Source: Cyclobacteriaceae bacterium
Lineage (GTDB): Bacteria; Bacteroidota; Bacteroidia; Cytophagales; Cyclobacteriaceae
Direction of reading: 5' to 3'
Length of the DNA: 64,000 nucleotides
Assembly: GCA_026129485.1 (NCBI GenBank)
Contig: JAHCHY010000016.1
Span: 1 to 64,000, forward strand
In this document: piece after piece, positions 32,671 to 40,913 of the stretch
Layout: each line of letters opens with the position of its first letter
Position numbering within the stretch: the first letter of the stretch is position 1
Translations under genes and position numbers: made by a program
The notes under the pieces: model-generated
Database searches by the model: none
Told to the model about the DNA's origin: nothing
What the model saw: the letters and a program-made list of their open reading frames with translations, nothing else

Positions 32671-33792
32671 TTATACAAGTTGGTTTTCAAGTACAGGTTC
32701 CGGTTCAACCGGGGATTTGACATCGCGGTCTTCAATAAAAAAGCTGACGGAGTATCCATATTCGGTGGCCAGCACGCGCAGGTGCGATTGCACACCAAAA
32801 TAGCTTCGCAGGCGTAAATCGGTATTCATCATGCCTACACCGCTGGAGCTGCCATCCATTACTTTTTTTGCGTTTGATCCCAGGCCATCATCCTTAATCT
32901 CAAAAAAGATTACCGAACCAGAACGTTTTACGGTCAGCGAAATTGTACCGCCTTCTTCTTTCGGAGCAATACCATATTTTACAGAGTTTTCTACCAGCGG
33001 CTGCAAGATCATGGGCGGCAGGTAGATACCCAGGCATGTGGGGTCAATATGTTTTTCAAACTTGAGCCTGTCGCCAAAGCGCACCTGCTGAATGCGAACG
33101 TAATTATCGATAAACTCAATCTCGTGAATCAGCTTCACCATTTCACCATTATGCGAATCAAGCGCGTAACGGAAAATATCAGACAACTGGCTGATCACTT
33201 TACGCGCCCGCTCTTTGCTGGTATGCACTAATGTGCTGATCGAGTTCAGCGTATTAAAAAGAAAGTGCGGGTTTATTTGTGATTTCAATAGCGATATCTG
33301 CATCTCTTTATTGCGCAGGGCCAGCTCACTTTTTTCCTGCTCCTGCTTTTGTAATCCCTGGAAGTAACGGATCACATAATAAACCCCCACCGTAATAATG
33401 TACTGATCATGAATCCGCAACGCATCCCAGCTACTGAGCATACCTACCATATATTCTTTCCAGTGGTCAAAATAAACAAAGCCTTCCAGGTAGTCTGTAA
33501 AATAATACGACAAGGTACCCATAAGGAAAAAGAAAGTAATAATGCCAGACACATGGCCCATTATCTGCCAGGTAGCCGAAAACCTGAATAGCCAATGGCT
33601 CCAGAGAAAAGTAAGCAGGATAAAAACACACAACGCTTCAAACAGGAAAAGGGCCGTCCACAGCACATAGTATTCCGGTTTTACCAATCTCCATTCCAAT
33701 ACCGCGCTTATCGTAAAATTTAGCGCATACCACAAGCAAATAAGCAGGTAAGCTCGCTTCCAGATTCGGGGTATCGCATCAAGCCATTTCAT
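32671..33792 (-). CDS. LytS-type sensor histidine kinase (His_kinase family)
   Basis: 373 residues. Several membrane segments fill the first 145 residues (for example YYVLWTALFLFEALCVFILL and VSGIITFFFLMGTLSYYF), then a short coiled linker, then the phospho-acceptor His176 in SQINPHFLFNTLNSIS. The HATPase part has PPMILQPLVENSVKYGI (N-box) and FFEIKDDGLGSNAKK (G-box). There is no periplasmic sensor domain, as usual in this family. It pairs with the LytTR regulator downstream; the signal is unknown. Confidence 0.94.
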   Translation of the reverse strand: MKWLDAIPRIWKRAYLLICLWYALNFTISAVLEWRLVKPEYYVLWTALFLFEALCVFILLTFLWSHWLFRFSATWQIMGHVSGIITFFFLMGTLSYYFTDYLEGFVYFDHWKEYMVGMLSSWDALRIHDQYIITVGVYYVIRYFQGLQKQEQEKSELALRNKEMQISLLKSQINPHFLFNTLNSISTLVHTSKERARKVISQLSDIFRYALDSHNGEMVKLIHEIEFIDNYVRIQQVRFGDRLKFEKHIDPTCLGIYLPPMILQPLVENSVKYGIAPKEEGGTISLTVKRSGSVIFFEIKDDGLGSNAKKVMDGSSSGVGMMNTDLRLRSYFGVQSHLRVLATEYGYSVSFFIEDRDVKSPVEPEPVLENQLV

Positions 33793-33866
33793 GGAAAGGG
33801 AAAGATTGTTCCATAAAAATAAATATTAGAAGGGAAAGCCGACCAATGTAATGTATTGGCGGTTAA

Positions 33867-33896
33867 TTGAGTTTTAGGGGTGTTTACCTACCTTAG
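33867..33896 (+). promoter_or_regulatory. Probable promoter of the carboxypeptidase-regulatory-like gene
   Basis: TTG at 33867-33869, a 19-base spacer, then TACCTTAG at 33889-33896 (one mismatch to TAnnTTTG). Transcription would begin near 33903, which makes ATG 33906 nearly leaderless and supports ATG 33957 as the real start. Confidence 0.45.
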
Positions 33897-33956
33897 CCTA
33901 ACATTATGAATAACGTGCCTGTACACAAAACAGGGTTTAATCATCGTTTTCTTTAC

Positions 33957-35174
33957 ATGAGGAATGTTTTTCTTTTGGTTTTGCTGACTGTGCTGGCGCC
34001 CGCTACCTTGGCCCAGAAAATTACGTTGTCCGGCAGGGTAATTGACAAGGAAACCAAAGAACCACTGCCTTTTGCTTCCCTCGGCATTAAAGGGAAATCG
34101 ATCGGTACCATTACCAACCTGCAGGGCGAGTTTGATTTCCACATCCCGTCCCAGCTGCGAAACGATCTTTTTACACTTTCCATGCTGGGATACAAGACCT
34201 ACGAAGCTCCCGTATGGACCTTGATGGAGATCAAACCCCTCGTGATTGAGGTTGAAAAATCTACCTACCTGCTGGACGAAGTTACCGTAGCCGACTCCCT
34301 GCGCGGGGGTGAAATTCTGATGATCGCGCTTTCGCGGATAGAGCAGAACTACCCCATGGGGCCTTACCTGATAGAAGGCTTTTACCGCGACCTGAAAAAA
34401 GTTGGCGGCACCTATATATCGCTCCTCGAAGCCGCGGTAAAAATCTACGATGAAGATTATAAAGAACCCCGGAATAAGTTCAAGCTGCGCGAACGTGTAG
34501 CCCTGCAGGAAGTGCGCAGGAGCATTGGTTACGCAAACCGGTTCACCTCTTATTTCGACCAGGATAACCTGCTGGAAGATTTGCTGCTGCACAACAGCGT
34601 GCGTTATCGCCACTTTCCGCTGGAAGAAATTTTTTACCAAAGCCTGAAGCGGGAAAAAGACACCTACTATAACGATAAGCCCGTGTATGTAGTAAGCCAT
34701 ACCCGGGACTACCTGCTCAGGGTCTTTGTTGAAAAGAAGAACTATGCCATCATACGCGTGGAGTTTGAAAACAACCAGGAAGAGTCGCTTACCAAAAAAC
34801 GCGGAATGGAAAGCCGGTTTGTCGGGTTAAAGCGGGTGATGGAGTTTAAGCCATTCCTGGGAAAATATTATCTCAATTACCTGACTGTTGACTCGAAAGT
34901 GAATTGGTACGATATCCGTTCCGGTGAGTTAAAATTTGAAACCGAACTTAACCAGCACCTGCTGATAAATGAAATTGTTCCCAACACGATCAGGCGAATC
35001 GGTACCACTGAAAAAATGAAAACCTACGGGTTGCAATACCAGGACAGGCCTTACAACAAGGCGTTTTGGGATAACTATAATGTAATTAAAGAGAGTCCGC
35101 TCGACCTGAAAATTTTAAAAGACCTGGAACGCCACGGTCCGCTCGAAAAACAGTTTAAAGATCAGCCTTTCTAA
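33957..35174 (+). CDS. Secreted protein with carboxypeptidase-regulatory-like domain
   Basis: 405 residues from ATG 33957, where the signal peptide starts (MRNVFLLVLLTVLAPATLA). An earlier ATG at 33906 would add 17 residues before the signal. Residues 22-110 form a CarboxypepD_reg-like beta sandwich (LSGRVIDKETKEPLPFASLG, IGTITNLQGEFDFHIP). The rest (about 120-405) resembles the beta-strand-rich DUF5686-like region seen in outer-membrane proteins (YLIEGFYRDLKKVGGTYISL, ILKDLERHGPLEKQFK). Function unknown, probably surface-associated. It is divergent from the histidine kinase gene. Confidence 0.85.
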   Translation: MRNVFLLVLLTVLAPATLAQKITLSGRVIDKETKEPLPFASLGIKGKSIGTITNLQGEFDFHIPSQLRNDLFTLSMLGYKTYEAPVWTLMEIKPLVIEVEKSTYLLDEVTVADSLRGGEILMIALSRIEQNYPMGPYLIEGFYRDLKKVGGTYISLLEAAVKIYDEDYKEPRNKFKLRERVALQEVRRSIGYANRFTSYFDQDNLLEDLLLHNSVRYRHFPLEEIFYQSLKREKDTYYNDKPVYVVSHTRDYLLRVFVEKKNYAIIRVEFENNQEESLTKKRGMESRFVGLKRVMEFKPFLGKYYLNYLTVDSKVNWYDIRSGELKFETELNQHLLINEIVPNTIRRIGTTEKMKTYGLQYQDRPYNKAFWDNYNVIKESPLDLKILKDLERHGPLEKQFKDQPF

Positions 35175-35233
35175 AAGGACGTATAAGCCGTCAGACGCCT
35201 CACTTCGCTCACATCTCAAAGTAATCCCGATGT

Positions 35234-36415
35234 CTAATCGTTTCCAATAATCGGGTGGCGTTTAAACGGAACCGAACGATCAAAAATATACCGGTAAGTA
35301 ATTAGTGTGCGGCAATGTTCTGCTCCCAGGTTCCGCGAAATGTTGAGCATCTTGGGATTAAAGTCGCCCTGCCATAAAAGCTCCGTTTCCTTATAAACAC
35401 CTTTGGCTTTAATTACCTTCTCAGCCTCCACAATCATAAAATAATCCACACCGCTGCCCTGGAACTCGGGCACTATTCCATAAATAATTCCCACAAAGCG
35501 GTCGCAGGTGCGCTTAAGCTTATGATAAAAAAACCGGGCTTGGGCTAACAGGTTAAACTTGCCATTAAGATGTTTAATAATCTGGTTCATGTCGGGTATG
35601 CTGATCCACATGGCAACAGAATCAGTATGGTGATATACAAACCAAACCAGGTCAGGGTCTAAAATCGGCTTAAGCGCTTTAAAGATTTTACTGGCCTGCT
35701 CTGCATTCATTTCCTTGTTACCTTCGTGTATAGCCCATGCTTTATTATATACCGTGCAAAAATCCCGGATGCAGGTGTCTATATCCATAGCCGGATGTGC
35801 CAACGATCTTGCCTGAAACTCAGGATCAATGACAAACCGATCGTGCGCTTCATAAAATTTTGATTGTAGCTGGTTGGCCACTCCTGCTACCGGTATGCTC
35901 CAGCAATATTGATTATAAAAAACTCCAAACCCATACGCTTCAAACAGCTGCCGGTAATAAGGCGGGTTGTAATTCATACCATACAATGGTTCATAAAATC
36001 CGTGCACCAGCAAGCCCCACCACCGGTCGCGTTCACCAAAATTGATCGGCCCGTCCATCGCTTGCATGCCGTGCTCGGCCAGCCAGGCTTTGGCCGTATC
36101 AAACAATAAAAAAGCAGCTTGCAAATTGTCGGGGGAATCAAAGAATCCTATTCCGCCAACCGGGAACTCATCGTCTTTATTTTTATACTTTTTATTTACG
36201 AAGGCCGCAATGCGCCCAACCGGCTTGTGGTTATCGTACAACACCCAACGGCATGCTTCACCAAACCGAAAGGTTTTGTTCTTTAACGGATCAAACACCT
36301 GAAGAATGTCCTTATCCAGCGGTCTTATCCAGTTGGGGTCAGGTTGGTTGCCATGCACATGAGCCCGGATAAAATCGCGTTCCGCTTTAGGCGATTTTAC
36401 TTCAACTATGTTCAT
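35234..36415 (-). CDS. GNAT-like N-acyltransferase family protein, unknown function
   Basis: 393 residues from ATG 36415; an upstream in-frame ATG at 36457 would add a 14-residue extension with no match to the fold. The sequence begins MNIVEVKSPKAERDFIRAHV and contains two GNAT-like halves (CRWVLYDNHKPVGRIAAFVN; YGIVPEFQGSGVDYFMIVE). Such large proteins resemble hypothetical acyltransferases of Bacteroidota; no acceptor can be named. Convergent with the gene at 33957 and 59 bases away. Confidence 0.78.
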   Translation of the reverse strand: MNIVEVKSPKAERDFIRAHVHGNQPDPNWIRPLDKDILQVFDPLKNKTFRFGEACRWVLYDNHKPVGRIAAFVNKKYKNKDDEFPVGGIGFFDSPDNLQAAFLLFDTAKAWLAEHGMQAMDGPINFGERDRWWGLLVHGFYEPLYGMNYNPPYYRQLFEAYGFGVFYNQYCWSIPVAGVANQLQSKFYEAHDRFVIDPEFQARSLAHPAMDIDTCIRDFCTVYNKAWAIHEGNKEMNAEQASKIFKALKPILDPDLVWFVYHHTDSVAMWISIPDMNQIIKHLNGKFNLLAQARFFYHKLKRTCDRFVGIIYGIVPEFQGSGVDYFMIVEAEKVIKAKGVYKETELLWQGDFNPKMLNISRNLGAEHCRTLITYRYIFDRSVPFKRHPIIGND

Positions 36416-36549
36416 AAATAAGATTATTCCACAATTCTTAAAACGAATGGCGAACAACTCTGTTACGCGCGATACCTTAGGCTTCTAACGAGATCAGGAG
36501 GTCCAAAAATTTAAAGAATGTGATAGAAAAGGTTACACAGCTAAGATTT

Positions 36550-36792
36550 TTAATCTTTAGGGAGTGAATTAAAAAAGTCTTTAAGGCCGATTCCATGAAT
36601 TTCCAGCAAATTACAAAGACTGCGCAGGGTTAGGTTAGATTTGCCCTTCTCTATGCGCCAGTACTGCACACGCGAGAGGTCGTAATCATAGGCAAAGGTT
36701 TCGTGGCTGGTATAACCCTTCTTTTTACGCAATTCTGCCAGTTTTTCACCTATTTTAGCTAATTGCTTTTGAAATGCTGCTTCATTTTTCAC
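36550..36792 (-). CDS. XRE-family helix-turn-helix regulator
   Basis: 80 residues, one HTH_3 domain: IGEKLAELRKKKGYTSHETF, FAYDYDLSRVQYWRIEKGKS and LTLRSLCNLLEIHGIGLKDF. It lies on the minus strand at the start of an AT-rich patch and divergent from the Cys-rich lipoprotein gene, whose promoter is in the 163-base gap between them. It may regulate that promoter; no operator palindrome is clear. Confidence 0.9.
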   Translation of the reverse strand: MKNEAAFQKQLAKIGEKLAELRKKKGYTSHETFAYDYDLSRVQYWRIEKGKSNLTLRSLCNLLEIHGIGLKDFFNSLPKD

Positions 36793-36868
36793 GTTTGAAA
36801 ATTCAGCGCATTTCGCTTTAAATATTACTTCTTAAAAGCGTACAACTTATAAGTGAAACAAAAACGAC

Positions 36869-36899
36869 TTTGGCGGTCTTGGAAGGCCCGTTAGCTTTG
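36869..36899 (+). promoter_or_regulatory. Bacteroidota-type promoter of the cysteine-rich lipoprotein gene
   Basis: TTTG (36869-36872), a 19-base spacer, then TAGCTTTG (36892-36899): exact match to TTTG-N19-TAnnTTTG. The start codon lies 56 bases downstream, leaving a leader of about 50 bases that contains a T-run. Confidence 0.65.
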
Positions 36900-36955
36900 G
36901 TGTTAAGGTTCCGGCCGGGGCTGAGTTTTTTTTATTAATTAACTAAAGTAAAATC

Positions 36956-37522
36956 ATGAAAATACAACCTATTCTCTCAAAGTATTTGACCGCCTTAGTC
37001 ATTACCATTTTTGCTTTTGGCTGTAGTCCAAGCGATTCAGATCAACTTGAACTTGTAGAGTTACCTGACCAAGTACAAGTTGAAAGTATTAGATTTTCTG
37101 AATTCGCAGACCGGATAAACGCTTATGTCAGTACATTGAACGAAAAACACCAAGTTCTGCTTCAGAACTATATTTCCAATTTAGAAAACAAACTCAAAGC
37201 AGAAAATGGAAGAACCAGTGAAGCAACTTGCAATTGCCTTCAAGGGCAGACAAACTGTAGTGCATCGAGTTGGGCATCTGAATGCTGCATTTGCTGTAGT
37301 AATGGGGCAAGTGCTGTCTGTGGCGTTTACTGGTTCGTAGCAGCATGCCGATGTGGTGATGAAGACGAAGTCCCACCAGGATCCCGTGTAGGCTCACAAG
37401 AAGTTAGATATACAACATTTTATCCTAAACGCTTTAATGATGCGCTTAATTTTGCAAAGGATAATGGAATAGATGTAAAAGGAATGGAAACTGAATTCAA
37501 AGCACTAATGAATACTTTGTAA
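36956..37522 (+). CDS. Cysteine-rich lipoprotein, unknown function
   Basis: 188 residues. The lipobox is FAFGC (Cys23). After a helical stretch (about 45-80) the protein has a remarkable cysteine cluster at about 95-137, with ten Cys in roughly 40 residues (CNCLQGQTNC, ECCICC, AVC, AACRC). It ends in an ordinary charged region. I know no family with this pattern. It has a strong promoter and is followed, after 124 bases, by a TlpA-like thiol-disulfide protein that might form or reduce its disulfides. AT-rich like the surrounding patch. Confidence 0.75.
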   Translation: MKIQPILSKYLTALVITIFAFGCSPSDSDQLELVELPDQVQVESIRFSEFADRINAYVSTLNEKHQVLLQNYISNLENKLKAENGRTSEATCNCLQGQTNCSASSWASECCICCSNGASAVCGVYWFVAACRCGDEDEVPPGSRVGSQEVRYTTFYPKRFNDALNFAKDNGIDVKGMETEFKALMNTL

Positions 37523-37547
37523 AAGTAAATTCATTTTTAATTAAATT

Positions 37548-37608
37548 GGTATTACGTGCTATTAAGGTAATAACAAAATTTTCTTGATTACTAATAGCAT
37601 GTGATACC
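37548..37608. repeat. Inverted repeat before the TlpA-like gene
   Basis: GGTATTACGTGCTATTA (37548-37564) pairs with TAATAGCATGTGATACC (37592-37608): 15 of 17 positions are Watson-Crick and the other two are G-U in RNA. The loop is 27 bases. It could be a leader structure of the gene at 37647 or a small mobile remnant. Confidence 0.5.
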
Positions 37609-37646
37609 ACTTAATGTTTTACCAGGAAACAATATTAAATCTTCTA

Positions 37647-38786
37647 ATGAAAAAATTGATAACAATTTTTCTATTGCTGACCGGGGTCGTTGGCGCAATA
37701 GGGCAAGTGAAAATAACAGGAAGATTATTTCTCTCACCCAACTGGGAATCTAAACTATACGTGATGCGGGTTGATCGCATTGGCATATATATTCCAACGC
37801 TTGTAGATAGTATAGAATTAAAAAATGATGGTACATTTTCATACGATTTAGGCGATGACCCGCAAGGTATTCTATACCAATTCAGGCTACCACCTAAAGG
37901 TCATAATCATAAATCAATTAAATCCGGGTTTGATGATAACTGGTTCTTGCTTAGTACCGAAAAAACAGAATCCATTAAAATTACTGCCTCGGCCGACTCA
38001 CTTTTTTATTCTGTTAAAGTCGAAGGAGGAACTCTCAATAAAAAGCTGATAGCCTTCCAAAATATTAAAAGACCTTTTGCAAATCTCACCCGCCAGCTCA
38101 ATGATTCCATCCAAAAAACACCGCAACGTGCTGAAGAATTTCAGAGAAAATTATTACCCGTTGCCATGACTTATGCTAAGGAAGCCAGCGAAAAAATATC
38201 TGGCATCTTGGATACCGCCAATAATAAAACAATAAAGTTAGCCGGATTATTTTACCTTAATGACGCAAGTTTTGGCCAGTTACCTCGTGAAGTAATAGAA
38301 AAAAATATAATTGGAATGGACGGTGGGAAAGTTTTACTCGTAAAGAACTTGTTGAGCAGGCAAGAAGATATTAAAAGGGTTGGTGTTAAACTTCCGAACG
38401 TAACCTTAATCAGGTCAGACAACAGAAAAATTTCCTTTTATGACTTACAAGGTGAGTTTAAGGTTATAGATTTCTGGGCATCATGGTGCGGACCATGCAG
38501 AAAGGCAAACAAATCTGAACTGCCGAAGCTCAACGAGTACCTTACCCGAAATCAAATCTCCCTGATTTCCATTTCAATAGATAAGGATATTAGAAAATGG
38601 AAGCAGGCCGTTAAAAGTGATGGCACTACCTGGGGGCAATTCATGGATGATCAATATTTGCTATCTGAGCTAATAAATGTTCAAGCCGTACCGCAATACC
38701 TGATTTTAAATAAGGATAACGTGATCGTTTTTGAATCAAACGTTCTCTTTGCTGTAAAAATTTTTCTCGATAAGAATATGCACTAA
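37647..38786 (+). CDS. TlpA-like thiol-disulfide protein with DUF4369-like N-terminal domain
   Basis: 379 residues from ATG 37647, chosen because the signal peptide starts there (MKKLITIFLLLTGVVGAIGQ); the frame extends 11 codons further upstream without a signal. A beta-rich N-terminal domain of the DUF4369 type (VKITGRLFLSPNWESKLYVM) is followed by a helical region. The thioredoxin-like domain has WCGPC in VIDFWASWCGPCRKANKSEL, with VPQYLILNKDNVIVFE as the cis-Pro strand. The protein is exported and would handle disulfides in the periplasm or at the surface. It follows the cysteine-rich lipoprotein in the same patch. Confidence 0.9.
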   Translation: MKKLITIFLLLTGVVGAIGQVKITGRLFLSPNWESKLYVMRVDRIGIYIPTLVDSIELKNDGTFSYDLGDDPQGILYQFRLPPKGHNHKSIKSGFDDNWFLLSTEKTESIKITASADSLFYSVKVEGGTLNKKLIAFQNIKRPFANLTRQLNDSIQKTPQRAEEFQRKLLPVAMTYAKEASEKISGILDTANNKTIKLAGLFYLNDASFGQLPREVIEKNIIGMDGGKVLLVKNLLSRQEDIKRVGVKLPNVTLIRSDNRKISFYDLQGEFKVIDFWASWCGPCRKANKSELPKLNEYLTRNQISLISISIDKDIRKWKQAVKSDGTTWGQFMDDQYLLSELINVQAVPQYLILNKDNVIVFESNVLFAVKIFLDKNMH

Positions 38787-38814
38787 CTATTATCCTAAAA
38801 ATACACTATCAAAT

Positions 38815-38895
38815 ACCGATGCGCAGAGCCTCAGCCAGCAATTCACCTTTATCAATTGGCACCACACCCACATGCTGGCAAACCAATCCCCCACC
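38815..38895 (-). pseudogene. Diverged copy of the 3' end of the heptose kinase gene (rfaE1)
   Basis: The minus strand encodes GGLVCQHVGVVPIDKGELL, then AEALRIGI and a TGA stop. This matches the last 27 or so residues of the rfaE1 protein, whose own end is GGLVCQHVGVVPIDKDELL then AEAQRVGI. Over the 60-base core (38826-38885 against 39943-40002) only three positions differ; two of these changes are synonymous and one gives Asp to Gly. The similarity stops at about 38895 where the copy runs into unrelated sequence. It is a remnant in direct orientation to the intact gene 1.1 kb away. Confidence 0.8.
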
Positions 38896-39242
38896 TGTCA
38901 TAAAGTTTTACTCGAGCTGTTGTTGAGGGCTCCTCAAGAGGGACAAATAATAATTGGGTTACAATAGATTATACTGAATAAAGGATTAGTTTGAATTCAC
39001 TGCTATCTTGAAATACTTGATTTTAAAAATCTTTGTTTTAAGATAGTAGTTTATTGTTATGAACGTATGACCAGCTTCTTTGTTCTTTTCTTGATCAACA
39101 TTTTTCAACTATACGTTTCAAATCTATTGTTGCTGGATTTAAGATTGAGCAAAGGCATTTCAGCCAGAATTTCGAGATGCACAATATACCTTACTTACAA
39201 AGCGTTTTAAATAATTGATTCTACTCAAGGGCAAAATTACAA
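38896..39242. other. AT-rich stretch without a gene
   Basis: 347 bases between the rfaE1 remnant and the beta-barrel gene. No open frame with a plausible start is present. The only structure I see is an imperfect inverted repeat at 38999-39013 and 39036-39050. Confidence 0.5.
38999..39050. repeat. Imperfect inverted repeat in AT-rich gap
   Basis: ACTGCTATCTTGAAA (38999-39013) and TTTTAAGATAGTAGT (39036-39050) are complementary at 13 of 15 positions, with a 22-base AT-rich loop. There is no T-run of terminator type after it. Confidence 0.4.
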
Positions 39243-39914
39243 ATGAAAAAATTTATCAGTTATAACATTATATTAACACTATTTCTACTTGGCTGCTATT
39301 CCACTTTTGCTCAAGTGTCAAATGTAATCAACTATAAAAAAGTTCGATACATGAAGTTTCTAAGTGTAGGCGGATCGTCATTTGACGTGAACGGCCTCCC
39401 TTCTTCCCCAAGTTACGCATCGTTAGAATTAAGATTGGGAACTGGAATAGTCAAGCCAATTGGGAAGTATTTTGATTTAAAATCAGGACTTAATATAGGC
39501 CTGAAAGTAAAACGGAAATCTTATTTCTTTGGACCGTCAAGACAATTTACTTATAAACCATGGGTAATGTTAAGTTTAGATGAAGCCGCAAGTAATCGTA
39601 ATCATCTTTTCATAGACATCCCGTTAAGTTTGCAATTCAATTATCCCAAGTATAGATTAGGATTAAAAGGCGGACTAAATTTTCGTTTTTGGGCACCCAA
39701 CGATAAAAGTGTTGATGTTCTCACCGGTAGGTCGGAAATTGGGATGCTTGGAGGTATTTCTTATAATTTAATCAAGAGGATTAATATAGGCTTAGAATAT
39801 TACTATGGGTTAACCGACATATTGGGCGGGAGTTATTATGAAAATAATTCACACTTAATGGAATATCATGTAAGGAATCAATTCACTCAGATAACAATTG
39901 AGCATAATTTTTAA
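39243..39914 (+). CDS. Outer-membrane beta-barrel protein, unknown function
   Basis: 223 residues. A signal peptide (MKKFISYNIILTLFLLGCYSTFA) precedes many short amphipathic strands (YASLELRLGTGIVKPIGKYF, LFIDIPLSLQFNYPKYRLGL, INIGLEYYYGLTDILGG). The last residue is Phe (ITIEHNF), the usual end of barrels assembled by BamA. The layout fits an 8- to 10-strand porin-like or PorT-like protein; no ligand can be named. The gene lies between the rfaE1 remnant and the intact rfaE1, ends 11 bases before the latter's stop and is convergent with it. Confidence 0.8.
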   Translation: MKKFISYNIILTLFLLGCYSTFAQVSNVINYKKVRYMKFLSVGGSSFDVNGLPSSPSYASLELRLGTGIVKPIGKYFDLKSGLNIGLKVKRKSYFFGPSRQFTYKPWVMLSLDEAASNRNHLFIDIPLSLQFNYPKYRLGLKGGLNFRFWAPNDKSVDVLTGRSEIGMLGGISYNLIKRINIGLEYYYGLTDILGGSYYENNSHLMEYHVRNQFTQITIEHNF

Positions 39915-39925
39915 GTCATATCCCT

Positions 39926-40909
39926 TCAAATCCCCACTCGCTGAGCCTCAGCCAGCAATTCATCTTTATCAATCGGCACCACACCTACATGCTGGCAAAC
40001 CAAACCGCCACCCAGGTTGGAAAGCGCTGCAATCTGTTTAGGCGATAGCTTAAGCGCCACACACAGCGCGGCAATGCTTACCACCGTATCGCCCGCACCG
40101 GAAACATCGGCAATCTCGCGCGGGTGGGCAGGCAGTTTCAGTTTTTCATTTTGATAATCCATGTAAACGCCATGTTCGGATAAGGTGGCCATCACACCTT
40201 CTACCGCAAGCTTGTCCTTTAAAATTTTTATGGCCGATTCCAACTGCACCATGTTGCCCGCTTCCAATTCCACCTTCAGCCCTTCGCGCATTTCTTTCAG
40301 GTTGGGCTTGAACAACGTTACCTGTTGGTATGCCAGGAAATTCCGCTTCTTCGGATCGACAATGGTAGGGATGCCTTTCTTTTTGGCAAACGCTACCGTT
40401 TGGGTAACCAGACCGGGGCTGATCACTCCTTTGTCATAATCTTCAAAAACAACTGCATGACAGGACGGGAGAAGCTTTTCAATTCGCTTCAGCAGCTCAT
40501 GCTCTTCTTCGGCAGATGAGGGTTTATCCGATTCATCGTCCACACGCACAATGTGCTGGCTTGAGGCTATTACTCTTGTTTTAACGGTGGTCGGTCTTGC
40601 AGCCGAAACCACAAGTCCATCAGTTGAAAGATGCTGATCTTTTACAATTTGCTGTAACCGTTTACCGGCATCATCATCCCCGCAAAGGGCAACCATTACA
40701 GGGTTTGCCCCCAAGGCCTGCACGTTAAGCGCTACGTTGGCGGCACCACCCAAACGCACATCGCGTTTTTTTACGTTTACGACAGGAACGGGCGCTTCAG
40801 GCGAAATGCGTTCTACCGCACCCCAGATGTAGCTGTCCAGCATCACATCGCCCACAATCAACACGTTGAGGGAATTGAAGTCGGAAAAAATCTGCTGCAG
40901 GCTTTTCAT
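39926..40909 (-). CDS. rfaE1: D-glycero-beta-D-manno-heptose-7-phosphate kinase
   Basis: 327 residues, PfkB fold. Typical stretches are LIVGDVMLDSYIWGAVERIS, PEAPVPVVNVKKRDVRLGGA (sugar site), VFEDYDKGVI, and the catalytic ISPEAPVP...DVSGAGDTVVS with Asp as base in GAGD. It lacks the C-terminal adenylyltransferase domain that E. coli HldE carries, so adenylylation is done by a separate protein. It phosphorylates heptose-7-phosphate at C1 for the lipopolysaccharide inner core. The downstream 3' end is duplicated at 38815-38895. Co-directional with the aminotransferase gene (4 bases apart). Confidence 0.93.
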   Translation of the reverse strand: MKSLQQIFSDFNSLNVLIVGDVMLDSYIWGAVERISPEAPVPVVNVKKRDVRLGGAANVALNVQALGANPVMVALCGDDDAGKRLQQIVKDQHLSTDGLVVSAARPTTVKTRVIASSQHIVRVDDESDKPSSAEEEHELLKRIEKLLPSCHAVVFEDYDKGVISPGLVTQTVAFAKKKGIPTIVDPKKRNFLAYQQVTLFKPNLKEMREGLKVELEAGNMVQLESAIKILKDKLAVEGVMATLSEHGVYMDYQNEKLKLPAHPREIADVSGAGDTVVSIAALCVALKLSPKQIAALSNLGGGLVCQHVGVVPIDKDELLAEAQRVGI

Positions 40910-40913
40910 CGGC

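Noticed and set aside
36415-36549. A small gene between the GNAT-like and XRE genes
   Set aside because: No open frame with a plausible start is present on either strand.
38826-40002. Direct repeats as attachment sites of an integrase-type island
   Set aside because: No integrase or tRNA end is present and the repeats differ at three sites; recombination of alleles or duplication fits equally well.
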